Shown: piece after piece, positions 1 through 7,458 of the stretch
How positions within the stretch are numbered: the stretch's first letter is position 1
Layout of the letters: each line of letters begins with the position of its first letter
Assembly (NCBI GenBank): GCA_964020085.1
Contig: OZ026603.1
Span: 7,193,046-7,257,045, forward strand
Reading direction: 5' to 3'
Source: Micromussa lordhowensis
Taxonomy: Eukaryota; Cnidaria; Anthozoa; Scleractinia; Lobophylliidae
Length of the DNA: 64,000 bases
Notes under the pieces: generated by a model
What the model was told of the DNA's origin: nothing
The model's database searches: none
Seen by the model: the letters and a program-made list of their open reading frames with translations, nothing else
Program-made: the position numbers and the translations under genes

Positions 1-1
1 C

Positions 2-106
2 TTGGTGGACGAACTCCTTGTGTTATGGGAAGGTTGGCGTGTTGGCAGTGAAATTGTGAAGGGAGTTCTTCTTTGTGTTGCCTCGGATTTGCCAGCGGCT
101 AGAAAG
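2..106 (+). CDS. Transposase exon, visible 5'-most part
   Basis: Reading from base 2 gives 35 residues with no stop, starting LVDELLVLWEGWRVGS and ending CVASDLPAARK. In this transposase family that stretch directly precedes a VCGFLGH-like segment. The exon ends at AAG followed by GTAAGC, a strong 5' splice site at 107. The next family segment resumes in phase 0 at 2346. The exon begins upstream of the window, so no start codon can be given. Confidence 0.75.
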
Positions 107-1296
107 GTAAGCACGTCCGATCTCTTCTCTCTTCTATCGCTTCTCATCTTACTGATCACAAATTAGGAAACACGTTGAAATTGCAGTTGACAAGAGAAAT
201 CTGAACTTTGTTTTCAGTTTTGATTGTTATTACCGCGCAATAACCGTAAAACTCGCATTTTGAGAGAATTACAGGAACACAGGTTTAACGAAAAATCGAA
301 TGAAGAAAGAAAAGGCATTCTGCCAGTACGGTGTTAACGATTGAAGCAAATCTAAAAGAATTGTTACACCCAGTTATTCATCGGCCACCTCTCGTGGTTC
401 ATGAAGACGCGTTTACTTATAATTGATTTTCTCCAACTTGCAAATGTTCCCGTTCAGTTTTTTTTTAACAAAAGTCGTCTGCGATGATTAAATTAAAGGT
501 CGGATATAGTGGCTGTGGAGTCTAAACTCCTCTTTTTATATTGTTACATTTTTGCTGACTTATTATTCATTTTTTTACAGTGAAAGCTAGTTACACCTGT
601 GTTATCAAGGAGGGAGTCTCTCCCCTGTTTGTATAATCTCACAACTGCCACTGGTATTCGTACCTCTCCTTCTCAGATCATTAGCCCTGGGCCAAAATAA
701 ATTAAGATGAGCGGGGTTTTCCGGAACTTCTTAGTATGTATTCGTCGACAAAGAGGATCGAGGTGGGTGGAGATTCAAATTTGACTAGCGTGCCTGCTAT
801 GCTGAAAACGCGAAAAGCAGCTTGGAGTAGAAAGCCATCGCTTCTCATACTCAAGGAGAAAAAGTTACCCGGGGACAATTATATTTACGCGATCAAGGAG
901 CGAAAAAGAAAGATCGTAAATTCTACCACGGTCGGCGGTTTGCTTACGATTAATTCGTTCCCAGAGCAGCCTGGCTTTTTTCGATTCAGAGGGCGGCTAA
1001 AATATCCTACGTACTTGAACAAAAGTATGCATTCAACTGGAGACAACAATCGTACTCGTCTCAAACGCTGAAAGTTTGACTTACGATCCCTCTTGAGCCT
1101 TACTTTGTCCATGAGAGGATTTAGTTAGCGCAGGCCTAGCAAGTAATTGTGTATGTTTAAATGATGTCAGGCAGTCACTTAAATTATAGCTTGCAAAATT
1201 GTTTTTATTATCTTCTTAAACTTTTTTTTCCTTAGAACAAAATTTTGTTGGCATATGCAAACTATTTACAATACTAACTTCCATTACTTAAAACAC

Positions 1297-1728
1297 AATA
1301 CTAACATTACCTTACTAATTGAACTGCGACTTGCACTGCTTATACTAACACTTACACTATTATATTACTTTTTAGAAAACAGTCCTAAGAGAGCACTGTA
1401 TTTAAGCAATAGAGCACTTTTTCCGTGTTTGCATAGCCTCATCTAAACACTCGGGGGCTGGGAGAATTCTCGAAAGTTTTGCAAACCCTCGACTACGTCA
1501 CGGGTTTGCATAACTGTCTCGAATTCTCCCAAGCCTCCTCGTGTTTAGATGAGGCTATGTAAACACGGAAAAAGTGCTCTATTGCTTAAATACAGTGCTA
1601 TCTTAGGACTGGTTTCTAAAAAGTAATATAATAGTGTAAGTGTTAGTATTGTGAGTGGCGTACAATGTAGATGATTAACAGTGTAAGCAGTGCAATTCGC
1701 AGTTAAATTGATAAGGTAATGTTAGTAT
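1297..1728. mobile_element. Large palindromic foldback element (MITE-like) inside the intron
   Basis: The left arm 1297-1488 and right arm 1502-1728 are reverse complements with few mismatches, separated by a 13-bp loop (1489-1501). Shared blocks include CTAACACTTACACTATTA, TTTAAGCAATAGAGCAC and TAGCCTCATCTAAACAC on the left, with their complements on the right. The right arm carries about 30 extra bases (around 1652-1682) absent from the left. No ORF of note is present. The structure fits a non-autonomous foldback or MITE element. The superfamily and exact ends are not determined. Confidence 0.85.
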
Positions 1729-1742
1729 AGTGATGTAAGAAA

Positions 1743-1920
1743 GCTTGGGAGAACTCAGCACAGCGTTTCTCGTTCTCCCAAACTTCCACTCGTGTTTGTA
1801 TAACTCGATAGAAACATGGTACACGTTTTCTATTATATTACATGTACTTACAATAAAATACGCATACTTACGCTACTAATAGCACTAACATTTACACTTC
1901 TTACGATAAAGTGTAATTAA
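1743..1920. repeat. Second, smaller hairpin-bearing repeat related to the palindrome
   Basis: Perfect 10-bp inverted repeats TTGGGAGAAC (1745-1754) and GTTCTCCCAA (1772-1781) flank a 17-base loop. The following stretch (CTCGTGTTTGTATAACTCG, then a TTTTCTATTATATTAC block) resembles the CTCGTGTTTAGATGAGG and TATATTAC parts of the neighbouring palindrome. It may therefore be a diverged or partial member of the same foldback family. Boundaries are approximate. Confidence 0.5.
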
Positions 1921-2345
1921 ATGGCTTGCGCTATTTCCAATTCTTGGACAGCAAAATCATACTTACAATAGCGGCAGTTAAAAAAAAAAGGATCAAGGTA
2001 CTCCTGTCAGCACTTTAATATGATTTCGAAATTTGAATTGAACAAAACATACATGGTTTAGCCTATTTAATGTTTAATGGCATGGTAACAAAAGATCTAT
2101 CCTAACGCGTACCTAAAATTTATTTACGTCAATATACTTTCATTCTTATGCACAGCGCAACTTTTCACGTGAAATTACTGTCACTTGTGCACAGTGCGAC
2201 ATCACGCCTATTTCGATTATCAATTTGTTAGCACTTAGACTCACTGTTTCGTGTCCAATACAAACTCGAGTACTAACAGTTGCTTCTACTTGATTAAATT
2301 AGTGATAATATAATTTAACACAATGTGAATCTCTCTCAAAAACAG

Positions 2346-2711
2346 GTTAGCGGTTTCCTAAGCTTCGCAGCCAGGAAAGGATGTAGCAAATGCAAAAAAA
2401 CATTCGAAGGTGGCTTTGGTGATAAACGGAATTACGGTGGATTTAATACGTGTGAAAAGAGAACGAATGCAGAACACAGAAAAGAGGCACAAGAAGTACT
2501 TAATCAAGAAACTATGAAAGATAAACAGTCTATTGAAAGTAAATACGGAACACGATTTACCGAGTTAATACGCCTACCCTACTTTGATTGTGTGCGATTC
2601 ACAGTTGTCGACCCTATGCACAACCTTTTTATGGGCAGCGCAAAGCACATAATGCAAAATGTCTGGCTTGACGGGGCTATCCCGTTACTTTCAGAGGCCC
2701 AATTAAAAAAA
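2346..2711 (+). CDS. Transposase exon, segment before the frameshift
   Basis: The segment starts immediately after the AACAG acceptor and gives about 122 residues. A CSKC pair lies at 2382-2393, LPYFDCVRF near 2570-2596, DPMHNLFMG at 2610-2636, and the end is LLSEAQLKK. The DPMHNLF motif is the most recognisable signature of TNP2-like transposases in animals. An ATG-free extension to 2325 is also open, but the splice-site fit argues against using it. After the A9 run this frame meets a stop at 2781-2783. Confidence 0.8.
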
Positions 2712-2712
2712 A

Positions 2713-3879
2713 ATTCAAAAGAAGGTCGACGAAGTGCATTTTCCAGCGAGTCTTGGCCGGTTGCCAAACAAAATTGCATTTAGTTTCGGAGGTTTTACGG
2801 CCGATCAGTGGAAGACCTGGACTTTGGTTATGTCACTTTACGCTCTTAAAGGAGAACTTCCAGAGGATCATCTTGAGGTGTGGAGAGCTTTTGTTCTTGC
2901 ATGCTCCATACTTTGCAGCCCATTCATTACCATCAGTGACACATTGAAAGCTGATTCTCTTTTAAAGACATTTTGTGTTCAGTTTGAAAGGCTGTACGGA
3001 GCAGAGCGAGTAACACCCAACATGCACATGCACACTCACCTTTGTGAATGTGTGCTGGACTTTGGTCCCGTGTACGCATTCTGGCTGTTCTCTTTCGAAA
3101 GGTACAATGGCATTATGGGAGGTTTCCAAACAAATAATCGCTCTATTGAACTGCAGCTGATGAGGAAATTTCTTCGTGATCAATCTGTTCAAGAAATTTC
3201 CTTTCCTGATTCCTTTCGCAGCGATTTCGAGTCCCTTTTTCAATTTGCCGGTCAGTCAGGAACACTTGGAGAAATTGAAGTTGAACCTGTGCAGTCGTTC
3301 CGTGCGCTTGCCTCACTGTGCAATGGTCCTGTGCAAAGAACCCATCTGTGGAATGAAGTTTTGCTCTATCGATGTCTGCCCCCATCATGCCTGGATTGTC
3401 TAGAGGAGCACGAAGTTACATATCTCTGGCAGATGTACAAGCTGTTATACCCAGATGTCCAGGAAGAAAGTGTCTGTGGTAATTTTGAAAGGTTTTCCTC
3501 CGTAGAAATTGGTGGCGAGCGATATGGCTCTTCGGACATTTTGGCATCATGGGTTTCTACAGGTGGACGAATTGAAATTAACACATCGGAACCAAGAGCA
3601 GGTTGCGTGAAGTTCTTCATGCGACAGAATGTCTGCATTGGTGGTGAATACCGATGTTTTATTCTCGCGTATGTTATGTGGTACGAAAGTCACCCGGAGC
3701 AGTCTTATTTTGGTCAGGCGTTGAAGGTGTGTTGCAAAGATCAGTTTGAGCAACTAGGGCCAGCCTCATTCCTTCCAGTGCAGAGGATTAAATCGAAATT
3801 TGTGCCTGCATTCCAGAAGGTTAAAGGAGAAAACGTTCTTGTGGTTTGTCCTATCTCAAGGAAAATTTCGTTTGTTTAG
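2713..3879 (+). CDS. Transposase exon, C-terminal segment after the frameshift
   Basis: About 388 residues are read in the +1 frame from ATT CAA AAG at 2713 to the TAG at 3877-3879. Family landmarks in order are RLPNKIAFSFGGFTADQW (ending 2811), TPNMHMHTHL (3013-3042), GPVYAFWLFSFERYNG (within 3061-3120), NNRSIELQLMRKFL, and PVQRIKSKF close to the end. The MHMH...FERYNG block matches the DUF4218-like domain that follows Transposase_21 in CACTA elements. The ATG at 2734 is not a likely start; the segment simply continues the upstream frame. The C-terminus looks complete. Confidence 0.85.
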   Translation: MQKKVDEVHFPASLGRLPNKIAFSFGGFTADQWKTWTLVMSLYALKGELPEDHLEVWRAFVLACSILCSPFITISDTLKADSLLKTFCVQFERLYGAERVTPNMHMHTHLCECVLDFGPVYAFWLFSFERYNGIMGGFQTNNRSIELQLMRKFLRDQSVQEISFPDSFRSDFESLFQFAGQSGTLGEIEVEPVQSFRALASLCNGPVQRTHLWNEVLLYRCLPPSCLDCLEEHEVTYLWQMYKLLYPDVQEESVCGNFERFSSVEIGGERYGSSDILASWVSTGGRIEINTSEPRAGCVKFFMRQNVCIGGEYRCFILAYVMWYESHPEQSYFGQALKVCCKDQFEQLGPASFLPVQRIKSKFVPAFQKVKGENVLVVCPISRKISFV

Positions 3880-3897
3880 GATGATTGCCGCGGCTAT

Positions 3898-4557
3898 TTA
3901 AGGACGTTCGCGCCCAAAAAGTTCCCACTCACAGTTTTTTTTTTAAACTTCACACGCAGAAAGGTAATGATATACTATTGCCAAAAAGGCAACAAAAAAA
4001 ATGGGGATCACCGACTTTGTTTTGGAGAGAACATGCCCCGAAAAATACCCTACATCTGAAAAATCGGGCTTCGTTAGCTAATAAGGCCACAGTGTCTGTA
4101 AGCCCCAAAAGATTGCAATTAGATCTTTGAAATGAAATGTTCTCTGTCAAATATTGTTTAAGTGGACCTTTTAAGTGAATCTAGTCAACTGGTGAGGTTC
4201 CGTAAAGAACAAGTTCGAGTTTAGCGACCATAGTTTCACGCACCTTGCAGTCGCAAGATGACAGGACTCGCTGTCCCGTGGACAGAAATCTTAAGATATT
4301 TTTAACTTCCCACGCTCACTTTTTGTTCATTTTTGGACAATGTGTAGATCATTGTAAATCAAATCTGTTTCTGGAAAGAAATTTAGGGGTCACCGAATGT
4401 CCAAGATCGTTAAATCCACCCAAAGCTGTAACAATGGCCATCTTCCCTATCATTGTTCATTTTATTGCTTACCAAGCGCGCTCGATGGATGACGTGGTAT
4501 GTGAATTTGCGTGCACAGTTAACGATGCGCAGTAGCAATGAGCGCGAACGTCCTTAA
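3898..4557. mobile_element. TTAA-flanked non-autonomous DNA transposon, 652 bp (Kolobok- or piggyBac-like target site)
   Basis: Perfect 12-bp terminal inverted repeats GGACGTTCGCGC (3902-3913) and their complement (4542-4553) are flanked on both sides by TTAA (3898-3901 and 4554-4557). This reads as a 4-bp target-site duplication. TTAA duplications are typical of piggyBac and Kolobok superfamilies. The GG start fits Kolobok better, but I cannot decide without a related autonomous copy. Two ORFs inside (3885-4130 and 4245-4535) have no recognisable domain and are probably chance. The element sits 19 bases after the transposase stop codon. Confidence 0.85.
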
Positions 4558-4579
4558 GAATACTATTCAAAGTTAAAAC

Positions 4580-5150
4580 ACTTGTCCGTTTAAAATTATA
4601 GCGTTGTTACGGATAAAAGTGTCTTAAAACTGTATCATGCAGACTCTTGTTCTTAGGCCGTCGCAGCTTGACTAAAAATATAATACAAACAGTGGGAATA
4701 ACCGTAAACAAACGCACTTTTATACTATAAGATACTGTACATTTTCATAACTAACATACACCGAGGGGTCTGGAACCTTGAATAGGTTTCGTAACAGCGG
4801 TATATATAGTTGTTACACATGATAACGGTTGCTTCTGAAGGTGTATGTTGGCTAAATATATGTTTTGCTTTATCATGTTTATCCCACTGTTTGAGTTCTA
4901 TCTGTAAGAACGAGGGACGAAACCTCTAAAAGATGCAACGACTTTATTTCCGACCAACCGCCTCGACAACCGTACAACAATTCTGAAAAGACACACTTGG
5001 CTACCGCGCCTAGCTTGGTAGCCACTACTCCAATACTCGGTACCAGTCTTACATATCTTTAATCCAAACGAGAATGCCGAAGAACAAGAATTGCAAGATA
5101 CAGTTTAAGCACTTTTACCTGTAACAGTGAAAATCAAGAGTCAGATAAGA
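4580..5150. mobile_element. Diverged foldback element (imperfect terminal inverted repeats)
   Basis: Bases 4612-4668 (AAAAGTGTCTTAAAACTGTA, then CTTGTTCTTAGGCCG) match the complement of 5068-5122 with scattered mismatches. Weaker pairing continues outward to about 4580 and 5150. Nested inside are further inverted pairs: AAACAGTGGGAATAA (about 4689) with TTTATCCCACTGTTT (about 4880), and AACATACACC (about 4753) with GGTGTATGTT (about 4840). No coding potential was seen. An old MITE-like element is the simplest reading. Ends and target-site duplication are uncertain. Confidence 0.6.
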
Positions 5151-5175
5151 TCATGAAAACCAGCCCAGTTCTGCT

Positions 5176-5420
5176 GGGCCGGGTTGTTCGAAACTGAGCT
5201 GGCTAAGGCTAACCCTGGATTAAAAGTTAACCGGGGTAACAATTTCTCTTGAATAAAAGTGTTATCCATCGCTCATGTTTTGTTTAGTTTGAGCTTACTC
5301 GTGCTCAAAACTGAAGGGAAAAAAATATAAACAGAACGTCTTGCTGAAAACCTACAAAAATGAAATCAAAATTCTCGCTAATCCTGGGTTAGCTTAAACG
5401 GGCTTTCAACAACCCGGCCC
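5176..5420. mobile_element. MITE with GGGCCGGGTTGTT terminal inverted repeats, about 245 bp
   Basis: The left end GGGCCGGGTTGTT (5176-5188) is repeated in inverse at 5408-5420. Inner parts also pair: GGCTAACCCTGGATTAAAA on the left corresponds to the complement of CTAATCCTGGGTTAGCTTA on the right. The sequence has no ORF of note. It resembles abundant short interspersed inverted-repeat elements I associate with cnidarian genomes, which is recollection only. No clear target-site duplication was found. The roughly 100 bases that follow, up to 5535, show nothing recognisable. Confidence 0.75.
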
Positions 5421-5535
5421 TGGCCTAGATTTGGAGAAATGATCATATGGCATAATTCCTAGAGCCTCTTAGAGCTTCAGATGTTATCCGCCAAGGGCTT
5501 GCGTGTGACGTAAATCTAGACTTAAGTTGGTTAGT

Positions 5536-5782
5536 AGATTTAGGGGAGACAGAAAAAGGGGAATCAAGTAGAACACTAAGAAGGGGGAGAAGTGGTCCCT
5601 GAGAACAGAAAAAAATGATTTAATTTGGCTACTAATTCATAGAGCAATGATGATAAGTGTGCTGTATGTAATCTTGTTGAAACAGTTGAGCATTGTTTCT
5701 TGCATTGGAGTGCCTCAGGGACCACTTCTTCCCCCTTCTTAGTGTTCTACTTGATTCCTCTTTTTCTGTCTCCCCTAAATCT
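5536..5782. repeat. 68-bp inverted repeat pair around a LINE fragment
   Basis: Bases 5536-5603 and 5714-5782 are reverse complements with one substitution and one 1-base indel. For example, AGATTTAGGGGAGACAG on the left matches CTGTCTCCCCTAAATCT on the right. The right arm lies in its natural place inside the LINE C-terminal sequence, so the left arm appears to be an inverted extra copy. The 110 bases between the arms encode the LINE zinc-binding motif. Confidence 0.9.
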
Positions 5783-6340
5783 GTTTATTATATCCTTTTT
5801 CTTGTTCTCAGTTCTCTACCGGCACCTCGCTCTCTAATTATTTCTTAGCCACAATATTGTATTGGTCCTTAGTCGCCAGGAATCGTGCCACCTTGCATAA
5901 CTTGATTCTAAGTTCAAACCAGATCATTAGTCTCATTAAGAATGATATTTGTACTAGATCGTCTTGACAGTGCTAGGATCTTTTGGTCGCATAGGAATGT
6001 TTTATGTCCTGTTGATCCTAGGGATAACATCACCTTCCCCCCTCCCACTGTAAATAACCCTTTGTTTTGAAAATAGTTTTCCAACATATCATCTTCCGTT
6101 TTCTCCCACGTGGCGGACGCCTACTCCAGGCCGTTTGGCCTGATATTTGTACTAGAACACGTGGTGATCGTCCTGACAGTGCTAGGAATTTTTGGTCGCA
6201 TAGGAATGTTTTATGTCCTGTTGATCCTAGCGATAACATCACCCCCCCCCCCCTGTAAATAACCCTTTGTTAATCTATCCTTTTGTAAATGGTTTTTCAA
6301 TATATAAATCTTCAGCTTTCCCCCACGTGGCGGACGCCTA
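5604..6340 (+). pseudogene. 5'-truncated non-LTR retrotransposon (LINE), C-terminus of the reverse-transcriptase ORF and tail
   Basis: Three pieces read like the end of a LINE ORF2. Bases 5652-5711 translate to a zf-RVT-like motif, CAVCNLVETVEHCFLHW (CxxC...H...). Bases about 5812-5965, in another frame, read YFLATILYW then ARNRATLHNLILSSNQIISL and IKNDICTR. Bases 6142-6258 continue ICTRTRGDRPDSARNFWSH and end NIT then prolines with a TAA stop. Frame changes between pieces show it is dead. The LINE clade is not determined. The alternative, a chance ORF at 6067-6258 being a gene, is unlikely because the same sequence is duplicated just upstream. Confidence 0.7.
5944..6340 (+). repeat. Tandem duplication of the LINE tail, two copies of about 200 bp
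   Basis: The block starting GATATTTGTACTAGA occurs at 5944 and again at 6142. Both copies continue through GACAGTGCTAGGA, TTTTGGTCGCATAGGAATG, ATAACATCACC, TGTAAATAACCCTTTGTT and CCCACGTGGCGGACGCCTA (6105 and 6322). The first copy lacks 11 bases after ACTAGA that the second has, which breaks its frame. The second has a C12 run (6242-6253) where the first has interrupted C tracts. This is either a replication-slippage duplication or a subfamily tail feature. Confidence 0.85.
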
Positions 6341-6964
6341 CGCCGTTTGGCCCGTGCGCTGTTAGTGTCTGCGCGTGGGTACCTACAAATGGACACTCGA
6401 AATGAACTTTGTATTTAACTTATATTACTGAGTCAACTAGGAAACAACCTGTAAATAGTACCATAAGTGTCTTGTTTACCGAGAAGTAATAAAACCGCCT
6501 GGATATGTTAAAAACACACTGAGAAACGTTCTAATAACTAATGTAAGCCACACAAGACAACCCTAAACAAGCGCAATGAGCTGATTTCAACATTCAAGCA
6601 CCGACGCAAATTCAGTCTAAGGTACATTTAAATTTAGCGTTTGTAAGCTCGCGCCCCGTTTTCTTTTCAGCAGTTCATTTCAACCGTTTTTACCACGCAA
6701 GCATATTGTATAGGTCGTTATGTTAACCGTTGTCATCACGCGATCACATTGTTGATGAAATGACCTAACGCCTCAGTATAAAATGGAGTTAAACTGAGAA
6801 GTGGGTTACCTTTTCGATTCGATGGCCTACGAAACATTTCGGAATAAAACATCCATTCACTCAGGATTTTAGTGGTTCACCTACTGACCAAAGAACAATT
6901 AGTATATTATAGTTTGACAGTAGATTGCGACTTCGATGGACACTAAAGCAATATCAACGCGCTA
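6341..6964. other. AT-rich interval with LTR-like signals; no gene
   Basis: No long ORF or recognised domain is present. There is an AATAAA at 6488-6493, which may end the LINE tail. A TATA-like CAGTATAAAATGG sits at 6773-6785, followed about 60 bases later by AATAAA at 6843-6848. Close spacing of a TATA box and polyadenylation signal is typical of a long terminal repeat, so a solo LTR somewhere in 6500-6900 is possible. I could not find convincing TG...CA ends with a target-site duplication, so this stays tentative. Confidence 0.3.
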
Positions 6965-7370
6965 GACATATTTGATCCCACCTTTGACAAGGATTTCAAA
7001 GGTATACAAAGCCATCGCGCCTTTGCATACCTTTGCCCCAAAAGATCAAAGGTATGCAAAGCTGTGGTGTCTTTGAACGCCGTTGACGCGCGTCAAAACT
7101 ATAGTCAAAGATATTGGCATGTTTGACCTCGCCTTTGACAGGGATCAAATGCAATAGCAAATCCGTAAGATGTTTAGCTATGTTTGATTCCTCCTTTGCC
7201 GTGCGTCAAAGGTGGAGTCAAAGTTAACATCACATTTCCCCTCATATTTGGCATGCATCAAAGGTAAAGGAAAAGCCATGACATTTTTGACACACATTTG
7301 ACGCGCGTCAAAGTTTAGATCAAAGCTATAATCATATTTGACCTCGACTTTGATCAAGATCAAATTTGAA
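6965..7370. repeat. Tract dense in TTTGA/TCAAA motifs with exact palindromes, bordering the satellite
   Basis: About twenty copies of TTTGA, TCAAA, CTTTGC or close variants occur in roughly 400 bases, on alternating strands. Exact palindromes include TTGACGCGCGTCAA (7083-7096) and TTTGACGCGCGTCAAA (7297-7312). Near-palindromes include TTTGATCAAGATCAAA (about 7350-7365), and there is an inverted pair around GCATACCTTTG and CAAAGGTATGC near 7025-7060. The last motif, CAAATTTGA at 7361-7369, is also found in the satellite unit (positions 112-120), two bases from the register expected if the satellite extended this far. An ORF on the - strand (7178-7438) covers part of it and looks like chance. 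Confidence 0.75.
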
Positions 7371-7394
7371 GTAAATCCAATTTTTCGTGCCGTG

Positions 7395-7458
7395 TTAAGA
7401 GGCGTGGTTTGCAGCAAAATGTTTTGCAAGGTTGGCACTTCAAGGAAATCCTAGTTAG
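7395..7458. repeat. Left edge of the satellite: partial first unit
   Basis: Clear homology starts at TTAAGAGGCGTGG (7395, unit position 144) and runs into the first full unit at 7459. Upstream, 7361-7394 is only loosely similar to unit positions 112-143, sharing CAAATTTGA, CGTGC and a TTTT run. The edge is therefore either a sharp breakpoint or a decayed 30-base transition. The first full units are not visibly more diverged than internal ones. Confidence 0.8.

Larger units (their letters stand above)
107..2345 (+). other. Inferred transposase intron (GTAAGC ... AACAG)
   Basis: The donor GTAAGC is at 107 and the acceptor AAACAG ends at 2345. Splicing joins LPAARK to VSGFLSFAARKGCSKC in phase 0, as expected for the family. 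The intron is long (2239 bp) because it holds inserted repeats, notably the palindrome centred near 1495. The stretch 107-1280 shows nothing I recognise: AT-rich sequence with a 111-codon ORF at 736-1071 that resembles no known protein and is probably chance. The stretch 1920-2324 likewise shows no recognisable feature. Confidence 0.65.
2..3879 (+). pseudogene. CACTA/EnSpm TNP2-like transposase (Transposase_21 family), 5'-incomplete, one intron, one frameshift
   Basis: This is the transposase of a cut-and-paste DNA transposon; it would act in the nucleus on its element's terminal repeats. Three coding segments (2-106, 2346-2711, 2713-3879) join into about 545 residues that follow the order of animal TNP2-like transposases. 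They are LVDELLVLWEG near the window start, LPAARK/VSGFL across the splice junction, a CSKC zinc-knuckle-like pair, LPYFDCVRF, DPMHNLFMG, FTADQW, TPNMHMHTHL and then GPVYAFWLFSFERYNG (DUF4218-like). The start lies upstream of the window. The reading frame shifts once, in an A9 run at 2705-2713, so the copy is probably dead unless the run is an assembly error. No matching CACTA-type terminal repeat was found in the window. The family assignment rests on remembered motif order, not on a database search. Confidence 0.85.

Noticed and set aside
736..1071. 111-codon ORF in the intron as a gene
   Set aside because: No recognisable motif and no supporting context. It lies in the inferred transposase intron and its length is plausible by chance.
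2962..3753. Antisense ORFs opposite the transposase (2962-3243, 3143-3388, 3366-3638, 3547-3753)
   Set aside because: They are shadows of the strongly recognisable + strand coding frame.
3885..4535. ORFs within the TTAA-flanked element as a transposase
   Set aside because: Two short ORFs (3885-4130 and 4245-4535) without recognisable domain; the element is too short to be autonomous.
6030..6396. Antisense and sense ORFs in the duplicated LINE tail as independent genes
   Set aside because: The sense ORF is the duplicated LINE C-terminus; the antisense ones overlap the same duplicated sequence.
7178..7438. 86-codon - strand ORF across the TTTGA tract and satellite edge
   Set aside because: Composed of the repeated TTTGA motifs and the satellite start, with no domain.
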